Assembly: GCF_000987775.1 (NCBI RefSeq)
Contig: NZ_LAHO01000019.1
Coordinates: 21,057 to 85,056, forward strand
Origin: Arsukibacterium ikkense
GTDB taxonomy: Bacteria > Pseudomonadota > Gammaproteobacteria > Enterobacterales > Alteromonadaceae
DNA length: 64,000 nucleotides
Direction of reading: 5' to 3'
How positions within the stretch are numbered: the stretch's first letter is position 1; each line of letters opens with the position of its first letter. Of this stretch, positions 34,089-42,137 are shown piece after piece. The position numbers were made by a program, and so were the translations under genes. The notes beneath the pieces are model-generated. The model worked only from the letters and a program-made list of their open reading frames with translations. It was not told where the DNA came from and searched no databases.

Positions 34089-34245
34089 GTACATTTTCCC
34101 TGCGACACGCCGTAAACCCATCCCTGGGGGCTCGTTTATGAACTTCGTCCATAAAGTTCACCGTTCGGCCCGCGGAGCGGTACAAATTCGTTCCTGACGA
34201 ATTTGTCCGTCCGTCCAGGGCTGCAACGGTCGCAGAAAAAAGTAC
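34089..34245. repeat. Nested palindromic element between maiA and fahA
   Basis: The 219-base gap between maiA and fahA is unusual in a tight operon and contains several inverted repeats. Outer arms at 34089-34106 and 34229-34245 are near-complementary. An inner pair, TGAACTT/AAGTTCA, lies at 34139-34160. A perfect 10-bp pair, ACAAATTCGT/ACGAATTTGT, lies at 34182-34206. No coding frame of substance spans it. It looks like a dispersed palindromic repeat or a structured RNA segment. No second copy was noticed by eye in this window. Confidence 0.5.
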
Positions 34246-34268
34246 ATCCGCATCCACTGGGAACGTGA

Positions 34269-35285
34269 TTAAACCTTATACTGCACCACTTGCTGGTCGA
34301 TAGCACCAAAAATACTCTGGCCATCACTATCCAGCATTTCCATTTTAATGGTATCACCAAATTGCATAAAGGAGGTGCTGGGCTTGCCATCGCGAATAGT
34401 TTCAATCATCCGGATCTCAGCGATACAGCTGTAACCTACGCCACCTTCGTTAATGGCAGTACCATACTCGGTGCCCTGCTTATTCGATACAGTACCTGAA
34501 CCTATTACCGCACCCGCACCCAGGTTACGGGTTTTGGCAGCATGGGCAATCAGCTGACCAAAGTTAAAGGTCATATCAATACCGGCATTGGGCTTACCAA
34601 ATGGCTTATCGTTGTAGGTCGACAGCAAGGGTAAATGCACACGGCCATCCTGCCACTTATCGCCCAACTCATCTGGGGTAACGGCTACCGGGCTAAAGCT
34701 GGAGGCCGGTTTTGAGTTAAAAAAGCCAAAGCCTTTGGCCAGCTCGTTTGGAATTAAACCACGCAGCGATACGTCGTTAACCAGCATAATCAGCCGCACT
34801 TTTTTAAGCGCCTGCTCCGGGCTTACTGCCATCGGAACATCATCGGTGATAACCGCAACCTCACCTTCAAAGTCGATACCATGCTCAGTACTAATTGCCT
34901 CAATCGGGTCGCGCGGGCCGATAAAATCGTCAGAGCCGCCCTGATACATTAAAGGATCGGTCCAGAAACTGGGCGGCATTTCAGAGTTACGCGCCTTACG
35001 CACCAGCTCGACATGGTTTACATAGGCACTGCCATCAGCCCATTGATAAGCCCGCGGCAAAGGTGACTCACACTGCGTTGGTTCAAACGGCATTTCACCG
35101 TTAAAGCTACCACTATTTAATGCCTCATAGCGCTGTTGTAATGCTGGCGCCAGGTTAGCCCAGTTATCCAGCAACTGCTGCATAGTGGACGCCACATCGG
35201 TTACGGTAACACAACGGCTTAAATCACGGCTTACCACCACTAACTGGCCGTCACGGGTATTATTTTTTAAACTAGCTAATTTCAT
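34269..35285 (-). CDS. fahA: Fumarylacetoacetate hydrolase
   Basis: FahA cleaves fumarylacetoacetate to fumarate and acetoacetate, the last step of the homogentisate path. The 338-residue protein has the FAH fold. The metal and catalytic segments are DFEGEVAVITDDVP, GFGFFNSKPASSFSPVAVTPDEL, LGAGAVIGSGTVSNKQGTEYGTA and GDTIKMEMLD. This is the bacterial form with its own N-terminal domain (MKLASLKNNTRDGQLVVVSRD). AAGGA precedes the ATG. It is one base from the hmgA stop. Confidence 0.95.
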   Translation of the reverse strand: MKLASLKNNTRDGQLVVVSRDLSRCVTVTDVASTMQQLLDNWANLAPALQQRYEALNSGSFNGEMPFEPTQCESPLPRAYQWADGSAYVNHVELVRKARNSEMPPSFWTDPLMYQGGSDDFIGPRDPIEAISTEHGIDFEGEVAVITDDVPMAVSPEQALKKVRLIMLVNDVSLRGLIPNELAKGFGFFNSKPASSFSPVAVTPDELGDKWQDGRVHLPLLSTYNDKPFGKPNAGIDMTFNFGQLIAHAAKTRNLGAGAVIGSGTVSNKQGTEYGTAINEGGVGYSCIAEIRMIETIRDGKPSTSFMQFGDTIKMEMLDSDGQSIFGAIDQQVVQYKV

Positions 35286-35286
35286 A

Positions 35287-36450
35287 TTATTCCTTAACTG
35301 AACCTGTGGCTGGGTCCTGTGGCTTGGTTTTCCAGCTATTAACGTAATCCGGATTTTCGGTGGCCAGGGCAGCTTCGCCTACTTGCAGCGCATCGCGGGT
35401 ATCCAGCATTACCGCCACTTCGTCGGTAAACTTCTTTTTATACTCGCGCCCGGCAGCAAAGGCTTTCGGATGTGGCCCATGGGTAAAACCGGCCGGATGG
35501 AAAGTTACCATGCCTTTTTCAATATTGTCGCGGCTGAAAAAATCACCCGCATGGTAAAACAGCACTTCATCATAATCATCGTTATTATGATAAAACGGCA
35601 CTTTTAATGCACCAGGATCACTCTCAATTGGCCGTGGCACAAAGGTACAGACCACAAAACGCTGCGCGACAAAAGTGGTATGGGCCGATGGCGGTAAATG
35701 ATAGCGATGGCTCATTAACGGCCGGATATCGCGCCAGTTAATCCGCATTACCGCTAAATCACCATGCCAGCCAATCGCATCTAATGGGTTATAGGGGTAA
35801 GTAATCACTGATACCTGGCCGTGGCGTTTTACTTCAACCTGCCAGCGGTCTTCACTGTATTGCGCTTTAAAAGCGTCATTAATTTTCGGCGTGTCGAGCA
35901 TGGCCGGGTCAAAAATGGCATGGTTGCCTACCAGGCCCTTTTCCGGTAGCTGGTAGCTGTCGTTAGTGGCTTCAATCAGCAGAATAAACATCGGCTCATT
36001 CGGCACTAAACGCCACATGGTTGAGCGTGGGATCACAATATAGTCACCATCACGTACGCTCAAATGGCCAAAATCACAGTAAAGCTCGGCACTGCCCTCG
36101 TGAATAAACAGCAGTTCATCGCCATCAGCATTGCGCGCCAACTTAGTCATGCTGTCGTTTAAACGCCAGGTCCGCATTTTACAGTGGCTGTTAAACAGTA
36201 AATCCGGCACCAGCCAGGGCGATTGTGCATTATCCAGCTCAATCTGGTTAAAGTTGAACAATTGGGGCCTGAGCGGCCCCTGCCAGTCACTCCAGCCAGT
36301 TGGGGCATGAGTATGATGAAAGTGCGTGGCCGGACCGAAAAAACCACTACGCCCGGTTTCCCGCTCATATATTGCCTGCTCGGGAAAATCGGCATGAGCC
36401 TGGCGTGATATATCGCCTTCCTTTAATGGAAAAGACGCCCATTTACGCAT
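35287..36450 (-). CDS. hmgA: Homogentisate 1,2-dioxygenase
   Basis: HmgA opens the ring of homogentisate to maleylacetoacetate, using Fe(II) and O2. The 387-residue, cupin-fold protein is of the shorter bacterial form; the classical enzyme is about 430-440 residues. Features are FGPATHFHHTHAPTGW, YDEVLFYHAGDFFSRD and GMVTFHPAGFTHGPHPKAF, which hold likely iron-binding histidines. The start overlaps the hppD stop by 8 bases, so translation is coupled, and fahA follows. Confidence 0.93.
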   Translation of the reverse strand: MRKWASFPLKEGDISRQAHADFPEQAIYERETGRSGFFGPATHFHHTHAPTGWSDWQGPLRPQLFNFNQIELDNAQSPWLVPDLLFNSHCKMRTWRLNDSMTKLARNADGDELLFIHEGSAELYCDFGHLSVRDGDYIVIPRSTMWRLVPNEPMFILLIEATNDSYQLPEKGLVGNHAIFDPAMLDTPKINDAFKAQYSEDRWQVEVKRHGQVSVITYPYNPLDAIGWHGDLAVMRINWRDIRPLMSHRYHLPPSAHTTFVAQRFVVCTFVPRPIESDPGALKVPFYHNNDDYDEVLFYHAGDFFSRDNIEKGMVTFHPAGFTHGPHPKAFAAGREYKKKFTDEVAVMLDTRDALQVGEAALATENPDYVNSWKTKPQDPATGSVKE

Positions 36451-37525
36451 CGCTTAATACTCCGCGCTGAATTTGATCTTCTTCAATCGATTCAAACAAA
36501 GCTTTAAAGTTACCCTCACCAAAGCCTTCGTTACCTTTACGCTGAATAATTTCAAAAAACACCGGGCCAATCACGGTTTTGGTGAAAATTTGCAACAAAA
36601 TACCGTCTTTCATTGGCGCGCCGTCAATCAGGATGCGCAGCTCCCGCATTTGATCTAAATCTTCCTCATGGCCTTCTACCCGCTCGTTCACCTTACCGTA
36701 GTAGGTTTCCGGGGTAGGCATAAATTCCATGCCGCGATTGCGCAGGGTGCGTACTGTTTCGTAAATATTGTCGGACGTCAGGGCGATATGCTGAATGCCT
36801 TCGCCTTTATACTCGCGGATAAACTCTTCAATCTGTGATTTATCGTCAGAGGATTCATTAATTGGAATACGGATTTTACCGCACGGTGCGGTCATCGCTT
36901 TTGATACCAGACCGGTCAGCTTGCCTTCAATATCAAAATAACGGATCTCGCGAAAGTTACCAATACTCTCATAGAAACCAGCCCACAGGTTCATATTACC
37001 GCGCATCACATTGTGGGTTAAATGGTCCAGTACTTCCAGGCCAACACCATGCTTGGCCATTTCCACTTGCCAATTGTCATAATATTTAAAATCAATGTCA
37101 TATACTGAACTGGCGCCATAGCGGTCTACAAAGTACAGCAGGCTGCTACCGATGCCGTAAACGGCTGGAATATTCAGCTCCATCGGCCCAATCTGGTTTT
37201 TGTACTCTTTCGCGCCATTGGCCAGCGCATGCTTTAACGCCGCAGCCGCGTCGGTTACCCGAAATGCCATGGCACAAACTGACGGCCCATGCAGCCTGGC
37301 AAACTCTTCGGCTTGCGAATTCGGCTCAGCGTTAATGATAAAATTAATATCGCCCTGCTTGTATAACCAGGCCTGCTTAGAACGGTGCTTAGCCACTTCG
37401 GTAAAACCCAGCGAATGGAACAAATCTTTCAGCTTTTGAATCCCCTCAGCATCAGCAGCGGTATATTCAACAAACTCGAAACCATCAGTACCCAGCGGGT
37501 TAATTGTATTTTTTATCTCTGACAT
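36443..37525 (-). CDS. hppD: 4-hydroxyphenylpyruvate dioxygenase
   Basis: HppD converts 4-hydroxyphenylpyruvate to homogentisate with Fe(II). The 360-residue protein has two vicinal-oxygen-chelate halves. The iron ligands are in VLDHLTHNV, GIQHIALTSDNIYETV and VFFEIIQRKG. The start is placed at the ATG at 37525, where the family sequence (GTDGFEFVEYTA) begins shortly after and GGAGAG lies upstream. In-frame starts further up would lie in the promoter region. It is first in the hppD-hmgA-fahA-maiA run and has TyrR-box-like sites upstream. Confidence 0.95.
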   Translation of the reverse strand: MSEIKNTINPLGTDGFEFVEYTAADAEGIQKLKDLFHSLGFTEVAKHRSKQAWLYKQGDINFIINAEPNSQAEEFARLHGPSVCAMAFRVTDAAAALKHALANGAKEYKNQIGPMELNIPAVYGIGSSLLYFVDRYGASSVYDIDFKYYDNWQVEMAKHGVGLEVLDHLTHNVMRGNMNLWAGFYESIGNFREIRYFDIEGKLTGLVSKAMTAPCGKIRIPINESSDDKSQIEEFIREYKGEGIQHIALTSDNIYETVRTLRNRGMEFMPTPETYYGKVNERVEGHEEDLDQMRELRILIDGAPMKDGILLQIFTKTVIGPVFFEIIQRKGNEGFGEGNFKALFESIEEDQIQRGVLSDA

Positions 37526-37630
37526 AGGGGAGGCTCTCCGAACAACGAATGTGGGCGCTATCATGCGCCTACCCACAAAAAAAGGAAGAGGCAAGGCTAT
37601 GGTAGTCAAGGCTTGCTGCACAGTGAAATG

Positions 37631-37648
37631 TGTACACAAATAGCTACA
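37631..37648 (-). promoter_or_regulatory. Weak TyrR-box-like site before hppD
   Basis: TGTACACAAATAGCTACA (written on the plus strand) fits TGTAAA-N6-TTTACA at 9 of 12 defined positions by my count. It lies about 106 bases upstream of the hppD ATG. It could be the weak partner of the box at 37734. Confidence 0.35.
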
Positions 37649-37679
37649 AAAGTGCTTATAGCAACTTCATATAAAGCTA

Positions 37680-37708
37680 AGGGGCGGCAGGTAAGCCTGC
37701 CCGCCCCT
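37680..37708 (-). terminator. GC-rich hairpin after tyrR
   Basis: AGGGGCGG-CAGG pairs with CCTG-CCCGCCCCT with one extra base, across a short TAAG loop. It lies 31 bases past the tyrR stop. No U-tract follows, so it may be an imperfect terminator or only a stable hairpin in the leader region. Confidence 0.45.
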
Positions 37709-37733
37709 ATCAAGTACAGTTTTTTGCACATAC

Positions 37734-37751
37734 TGTAATTATATTTTTACA
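37734..37751 (-). promoter_or_regulatory. TyrR box overlapping the tyrR stop, upstream of hppD
   Basis: TGTAATTATATTTTTACA matches TGTAAA-N6-TTTACA at 11 of 12 defined positions. It covers the last codons and stop of tyrR and lies about 209 bases upstream of the hppD ATG. It is the best TyrR-box match in the window and a candidate activator site for hppD-hmgA-fahA-maiA. Confidence 0.55.
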
Positions 37752-39301
37752 GTCTTCCGGTTTATGCCGTAGTCACGCAGCTTATTTGCCACAGCGGTGT
37801 GGCTTAAACCGAGCTTTTTCGCTAACTGACGTGAGCTCGGATAGGCGGGGTACAACTTACGCAACAGATTAGCTTCAAAGCGTTTAACGGCTTCATCCAG
37901 AGTGCCATCAAAATCCTGCTCCAGATAGCCAAAGTCACTGGTGTAGCTTGGCAATTGCAAATGATCTTTTTCCAGCTCGTAGCCATCGAGTAAAGTGACG
38001 GCGCGGTACAAGGCATTTTCCAACTGCCGCACATTGCCCGGCCATGGATACTGCTGTAAAAACTGACTACAGCTGTCAGTTAACTTTGGCGCTTTGCGGC
38101 CTAACCTGGCGGCAAAACGGGCAATAAAAAATTCAGCCAGTGGCACAACATCCTGTTTGCGCTCTCGCAACGGCGGCAATGCCAGGGTTAATACATTTAA
38201 GCGGTAGAATAAGTCTTCGCGAAAGCGCCCTTCCTGCACCATACCAGGCAAGTCTTTCTGGGTAGTGCAAATCACCCGCACATCCACTTTCACTTCATTT
38301 TCATCTGCAACCCGCCGAAAGCTGCCATCCTGCAAAAAGCGGATCAGTTTCGTTTGCAGCTGAGTGGACATCTCGCCCACCTCATCCAGAAACACAGTGC
38401 CGCCATTAGCTTGCTCAAAAATGCCCTTTTTGCCCTCGGTGCTGCCGGCAAAGGCATTAGAGCCATAACCAAACAGCTCCGACTCGGCAACATTATCCGG
38501 TAAGGAGGCGCAATTTACTGCCAGAAAGGGTTTGGCCGCCCGGCTGCCTGCGGCATGACAGGCACGGGCCAATAACTCCTTGCCGGTGCCGGTTTCGCCC
38601 ATAATTAAAATGGGTGCATCCAGCTGAGCCATTTTTTTCGCTTCCCGCACCACTTTACGCATCAGGTTACTATTGGCCTGTAGGGTATTAAAGCTTTCCT
38701 GATCGCCTTTTTTAAAAGCCACCATGTGTTGGCCAAGGCGGCTTTCTGATTTTAAATTGATGACCGCGCCAGCCAGGATCTCATGGCCGGTTTCATCCGG
38801 TACCATTACCGGCAAAATATCGGCAATAAAACGCTTACCATGAATTTCAAAACGGCGGGTTTGCGCCAGCACTTCATCACTTTCCAACCAGCGCTGAAAA
38901 TTAAAGCCCCGCACCATACCCTGCAGCGACTGCCCATAAATATCATCGTAGGCGACCGACAAAGCCTCCAGCGCCGCATCGTTAATCACGGTAACATTGG
39001 CTTTAATATCAATGGCAATCAAACCATCTGGCAGGGTTTTTAATAAGGTAGCAAGTTCATTGTGTTCGCGCTCTGAGGGTAAAAAGGCAGTGGTTTTGAC
39101 GTCCTGCACGCCGGCTATCCGGCGTATCTTCGCCATTAACTCCTGAAACTTCTCAAAGTTAACGGTCGGAAATGACACATACATCCGGTTCAGTGACGGA
39201 TCAACTTCAATTCCGCGCAAATCAAGCTGATAGCCTACCAGAATATTTAACACCTCCTGGGCTAACCCCAGCCGGTTCTGACATTGAATTTCTAAACGCA
39301 T
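37739..39301 (-). CDS. tyrR: Aromatic amino acid regulator TyrR/PhhR
   Basis: This enhancer-binding-protein-like regulator responds to aromatic amino acids. The 520-residue protein has an N-terminal ACT domain (MRLEIQCQNRLGLAQEVLNI, LDLRGIEVDP) and a PAS domain (about 80-190). The AAA+ domain has Walker A GETGTGKELLAR and Walker B NGGTVFLDEVGEM. A Fis-type helix-turn-helix (SSRQLAKKLGLSHTAVANKLRDYG) ends it. The sigma-54 contact loop GAFTGA is replaced by NAFAGS, so like E. coli TyrR it should act with sigma-70. Its place among phhAB and hppD-hmgA suggests a PhhR-like activator role. Confidence 0.95.
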   Translation of the reverse strand: MRLEIQCQNRLGLAQEVLNILVGYQLDLRGIEVDPSLNRMYVSFPTVNFEKFQELMAKIRRIAGVQDVKTTAFLPSEREHNELATLLKTLPDGLIAIDIKANVTVINDAALEALSVAYDDIYGQSLQGMVRGFNFQRWLESDEVLAQTRRFEIHGKRFIADILPVMVPDETGHEILAGAVINLKSESRLGQHMVAFKKGDQESFNTLQANSNLMRKVVREAKKMAQLDAPILIMGETGTGKELLARACHAAGSRAAKPFLAVNCASLPDNVAESELFGYGSNAFAGSTEGKKGIFEQANGGTVFLDEVGEMSTQLQTKLIRFLQDGSFRRVADENEVKVDVRVICTTQKDLPGMVQEGRFREDLFYRLNVLTLALPPLRERKQDVVPLAEFFIARFAARLGRKAPKLTDSCSQFLQQYPWPGNVRQLENALYRAVTLLDGYELEKDHLQLPSYTSDFGYLEQDFDGTLDEAVKRFEANLLRKLYPAYPSSRQLAKKLGLSHTAVANKLRDYGINRKTVKI

Positions 39302-39373
39302 AACAGCGATGTACCCCGATACCAGTTAGTGATTACATAATACGGCATCAGGCCACTGTCAGACCAGTGTTTT

Positions 39374-39391
39374 TGTAAAGATATGTGAACA
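39374..39391 (-). promoter_or_regulatory. TyrR-box-like site upstream of tyrR
   Basis: TGTAAAGATATGTGAACA (plus strand) fits TGTAAA-N6-TTTACA at 10 of 12 defined positions, with one half-site perfect. It sits 73 bases before the tyrR ATG, consistent with autoregulation as in E. coli. Confidence 0.5.
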
Positions 39392-39460
39392 AATAAGGCG
39401 GAAATAGCCTGCAACGCGGTGGAATGCGGCAAAGGCAAGGCGATAAAGTGAGGAAGTGTT

Positions 39461-39488
39461 GCGCCAGTAAATGCAATTGACTGGCGCA
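39461..39488 (-). terminator. Hairpin after phhB
   Basis: TGCGCCAGT pairs with ACTGGCGCA across about 10 bases, 16 bases past the phhB stop. There is no U-tract, so it is an imperfect terminator candidate. Confidence 0.4.
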
Positions 39489-39503
39489 GGGTAAGTTACC
39501 TGT

Positions 39504-39845
39504 TTAGCTGGCCAGCAAGCTGTCAGTTTTAGCCGCGCAAATAAAGTCGTTTTTGTGCAAACCTTTAATGGAATGCGACCACCAGGTTACGGTTAATTTA
39601 CCCCACTCCAGCAGTAATGCCGGATGGTGACCTTCATCTTCAGCTAACTGGGCCACTTTATTATGAAACGCCCAGGCTTGCTTAAAGTTTTTAAATTTAT
39701 ACAGCCGCTCCAGCTGCAAGATACCGTCCCGTACCACTGGGGTCCAGTCGGGAATTTGCCTCATCAACTCGGGTAATTCTGCATCAGAGACTTTAGGGGC
39801 ATCCGCTTTACAGGCTTCGCATTTCATTGCTGTTAATTCAGTCAT
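39504..39845 (-). CDS. phhB: Pterin-4a-carbinolamine dehydratase
   Basis: PhhB dehydrates the 4a-hydroxytetrahydropterin formed by phenylalanine hydroxylase, so that the cofactor can be recycled. The 113-residue protein has the family core QIPDWTPV, YKFKNFKQAWAFHNKVAQLAEDEGHHPALLLEWGKLTVTWWSHSIKGLHKNDF, with the catalytic histidines in EGHHP and WSHS. It is 8 bases downstream of phhA, as expected for the pair. Confidence 0.95.
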   Translation of the reverse strand: MTELTAMKCEACKADAPKVSDAELPELMRQIPDWTPVVRDGILQLERLYKFKNFKQAWAFHNKVAQLAEDEGHHPALLLEWGKLTVTWWSHSIKGLHKNDFICAAKTDSLLAS

Positions 39846-39853
39846 TACAGATC

Positions 39854-40654
39854 CTAACTTGCTTGTTTTTGTTTGGGTGGAAACCGCGGTTCATGCAAGC
39901 CAAGTGCTTTAGCCTGCTCAACCAGCGCCATCATGTCCAGATGGGCAACATCAAATAAATCATCAATGTTGTTCAGTAAAAAATAAATGGGCTGCATGAT
40001 ATCAATCCGGTAAGGGGTACGCAGAATATCAACTGCATCAAACGGTTTGCGCTCTGGCGTGTCAGATTCCAGAGCATAAACTGTCTCGCCCGGCGAGGAT
40101 AAAATGCCCCCGCCATAAATACGTAAGCCCTCTGCGGTGTTTAATAAACCAAACTCAATGGTAAACCAGTATAGCCGGGCCAGAAAAACCCGGTCCTGCT
40201 TACTGGCGGCTAAGCCTAACTTGCCGTAAGTGTGGGTAAACTCGGCAAACGCCGGATTAGTCAGCATAGCGCAATGGCCGAAGATTTCATGAAAAACATC
40301 TGGCTCTTGCAAGTAATCGAACTCTTCGCGGGAGCGGATAAACGTCGCCACCGGGAAACGCTTATTAGCCAGCAATTCGAAAAACTTATCGAAGCTGATC
40401 AGGGCTGGCACTTCAGCACATTCCCAGCCTGTGGTAGCGCGCAACACTTTGCTGACTTCCTCTAACTGCGGGATCCGGTCAGTGGGTAGCTGCAACTTTT
40501 CCAGCCCCGCCAGAAACTCATCGCAGGCTTTGCCTTTAATCACACCCAGCTGACGGGTAATCAGCTCATGCCAAATCTGATTCTCTTCATCTGACCAGGC
40601 AATAATGCCATTGGCATCGGATTGCCGGGATACATACTGGCTTGTCTTACTCAT
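39854..40654 (-). CDS. phhA: Phenylalanine 4-monooxygenase
   Basis: PhhA hydroxylates phenylalanine to tyrosine using tetrahydropterin, O2 and Fe(II). The 266-residue single-domain bacterial form has the iron histidines in DVFHEIFGHCAML and the glutamate in YWFTIEFGLLNT. AEFTHTYGKLGLAAS and RIYGGGILSSPGETVY are also present. The start is the ATG at 40654 with AACAGG upstream; a TTG two codons earlier is in frame. It is followed by phhB, and a TyrR-box-like site lies upstream. Confidence 0.96.
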   Translation of the reverse strand: MSKTSQYVSRQSDANGIIAWSDEENQIWHELITRQLGVIKGKACDEFLAGLEKLQLPTDRIPQLEEVSKVLRATTGWECAEVPALISFDKFFELLANKRFPVATFIRSREEFDYLQEPDVFHEIFGHCAMLTNPAFAEFTHTYGKLGLAASKQDRVFLARLYWFTIEFGLLNTAEGLRIYGGGILSSPGETVYALESDTPERKPFDAVDILRTPYRIDIMQPIYFLLNNIDDLFDVAHLDMMALVEQAKALGLHEPRFPPKQKQAS

Positions 40655-40779
40655 ATACAACCTGTTGCGAATGTCTTAACGGCTTTATGCCGTTTTATTG
40701 GTAGAGCGGATACTAGAGGATCACACCGCAACTGGGTATCATCTCTGGCTGAAAAGCGGTGTAAAGCAACCGCTCCAGC

Positions 40780-40797
40780 CGTAACGTTTAGATTACA
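40780..40797 (-). promoter_or_regulatory. TyrR-box-like site upstream of phhA
   Basis: On the minus strand TGTAATCTAAACGTTACG fits TGTAAA-N6-TTTACA at 9 of 12 defined positions. It lies about 126 bases before the phhA ATG, in the gap from the mgl-like gene. It is a candidate TyrR/PhhR activator site. Confidence 0.4.
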
Positions 40798-40828
40798 GCA
40801 AGCCACCGTTTTGGCATATGGTGCGCTG

Positions 40829-42022
40829 TCAGGCCTGATTTTGCATCTTTTCAAGCGCCTGATCTAAATCAGCAATAATGTCCGCAACATGTTCTAAACC
40901 TACCGATACCCGAATTAAGCCATCGCTAATCCCGGCCATTTGCCGCTCTTCTGCGCTATAAGGGCTATGGGTCATCGACGCAGGGTGCTGGATAAGTGAT
41001 TCAGCATCACCGAGGCTGACTGCCAGGCTGAGTAAACGGCACTGGTTAATAAAATAGCGGCTCTGCTCCAGCGTAGCCTTCAGTTCGAATGCCAGTACAC
41101 CGCCCGCGCCCTGCATTTGCTCGCCTAAGAAGCGATAGCCTGGATGGCTTGGCAAACCCGGATAGTACACTTCTTTTACTGCCGGATGCGCTTGCAAAAA
41201 CTCTGCAACCTGTTGCGCATTCTGACAATGGCGTTCCATCCGCACGGCCAGGGTTTTTAAACCCCGAATGATTAGCCAGGCGTCATGTGGGCTAATGGTT
41301 GCCCCCATATCTTTTAAGGTGGTCATTTTTATGGTGGCTATTGTTTCGCGGTCGGCGACAATAATGCCGGCAACTACATCGCCATGGCCATTGAGGTATT
41401 TAGTCGCGCTGTGAATCACTATATCAATGCCATACCTGGCGGGTTGCTGCAGCAGCGGGGTCAGAAAGGTATTATCAATAACGGAAATCAGCTTATGCTG
41501 CTGGCAGAACTGGCCTAAAAAAGCTAAGTCCAGCACCACCAGATTCGGATTAATCGGTGTTTCAGCGAACAACATTTTGGTATTAGGTTTAAGCGCGGCA
41601 GCCACCGCTGCGTGGTCAGTCATATCCACAAAACTGACCTCAATACCATAGCGGGCGAACATATGATTAAACAGGGCAAAGCTGCAGCCGTAAATGGCCT
41701 TGCTGGCAATCAAATGATCGCCATGCTGCAAAAATGCCATGGTACTGGCTGCAACAGCACCCATGCCAGTAGCTGTTGCGGCTGCATCGTCCATGCCTTC
41801 CAACGCAGCCACTTTCTGTTCCAGCTCGCGGGTGGTAGGGTTGCCAAGCCGGGTGTAAATATAACCTTCCTGCTCACCCGCAAAACGAGCAGCGCCCTGC
41901 TCGGCATTGTCAAAAATAAAGGTAGAGGTCTGGTACAATGGAGTGGCTAAGGTGCCATATTGGTTTTTTTCTTTACCCGCGTGTATACAAAGAGTATGCG
42001 GGTGAACATTTTTAGTCTGCAT
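40829..42022 (-). CDS. Methionine gamma-lyase
   Basis: This PLP enzyme of the Cys/Met metabolism family has 397 residues. It closely follows Pseudomonas methionine gamma-lyase, which splits methionine to methanethiol, 2-oxobutyrate and ammonia. Supporting segments are YQTSTFIFDNAEQGAARFAGE, the active-site cysteine in KAIYGCSFALF, the PLP lysine in HSATKYLNGHGD, and AVSLGDAESLIQHPASMTHS. The cysteine in the YGC motif distinguishes it from cystathionine gamma-synthases and lyases. It lies between phhA and ycjF on the same strand. No clear Shine-Dalgarno sequence was seen before its ATG. Confidence 0.88.
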   Translation of the reverse strand: MQTKNVHPHTLCIHAGKEKNQYGTLATPLYQTSTFIFDNAEQGAARFAGEQEGYIYTRLGNPTTRELEQKVAALEGMDDAAATATGMGAVAASTMAFLQHGDHLIASKAIYGCSFALFNHMFARYGIEVSFVDMTDHAAVAAALKPNTKMLFAETPINPNLVVLDLAFLGQFCQQHKLISVIDNTFLTPLLQQPARYGIDIVIHSATKYLNGHGDVVAGIIVADRETIATIKMTTLKDMGATISPHDAWLIIRGLKTLAVRMERHCQNAQQVAEFLQAHPAVKEVYYPGLPSHPGYRFLGEQMQGAGGVLAFELKATLEQSRYFINQCRLLSLAVSLGDAESLIQHPASMTHSPYSAEERQMAGISDGLIRVSVGLEHVADIIADLDQALEKMQNQA

Positions 42023-42089
42023 TGAAATACTGCGCTAAGTAGTGAAAGACCCGCACAGATTTAGCAGATATTTGAATTTTTGGAAGCAT

Positions 42090-42111
42090 GCCAGACATCT
42101 TGCAGTCTGGC
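42090..42111. promoter_or_regulatory. Inverted repeat with MetJ-box-like 8-mers before the methionine gamma-lyase
   Basis: GCCAGAC/GTCTGGC form a perfect 7-bp hairpin across ATCTTGCA. Read as tandem met boxes, AGACATCT matches AGACGTCT at 7 of 8 positions and the next 8-mer, TGCAGTCT, at 5 of 8. It lies 68 bases before the lyase ATG and 27 bases past the ycjF stop. It could be an operator or a hairpin terminator of ycjF without a U-tract. Confidence 0.35.
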
Positions 42112-42137
42112 AGTCGCAAATTTATTGTAACTAACTG

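Noticed and set aside
37526..37639. Longer N-terminus for HppD
   Set aside because: The added 38 residues come from the promoter region and do not resemble the family; the ATG at 37525 has a suitable ribosome-binding site.
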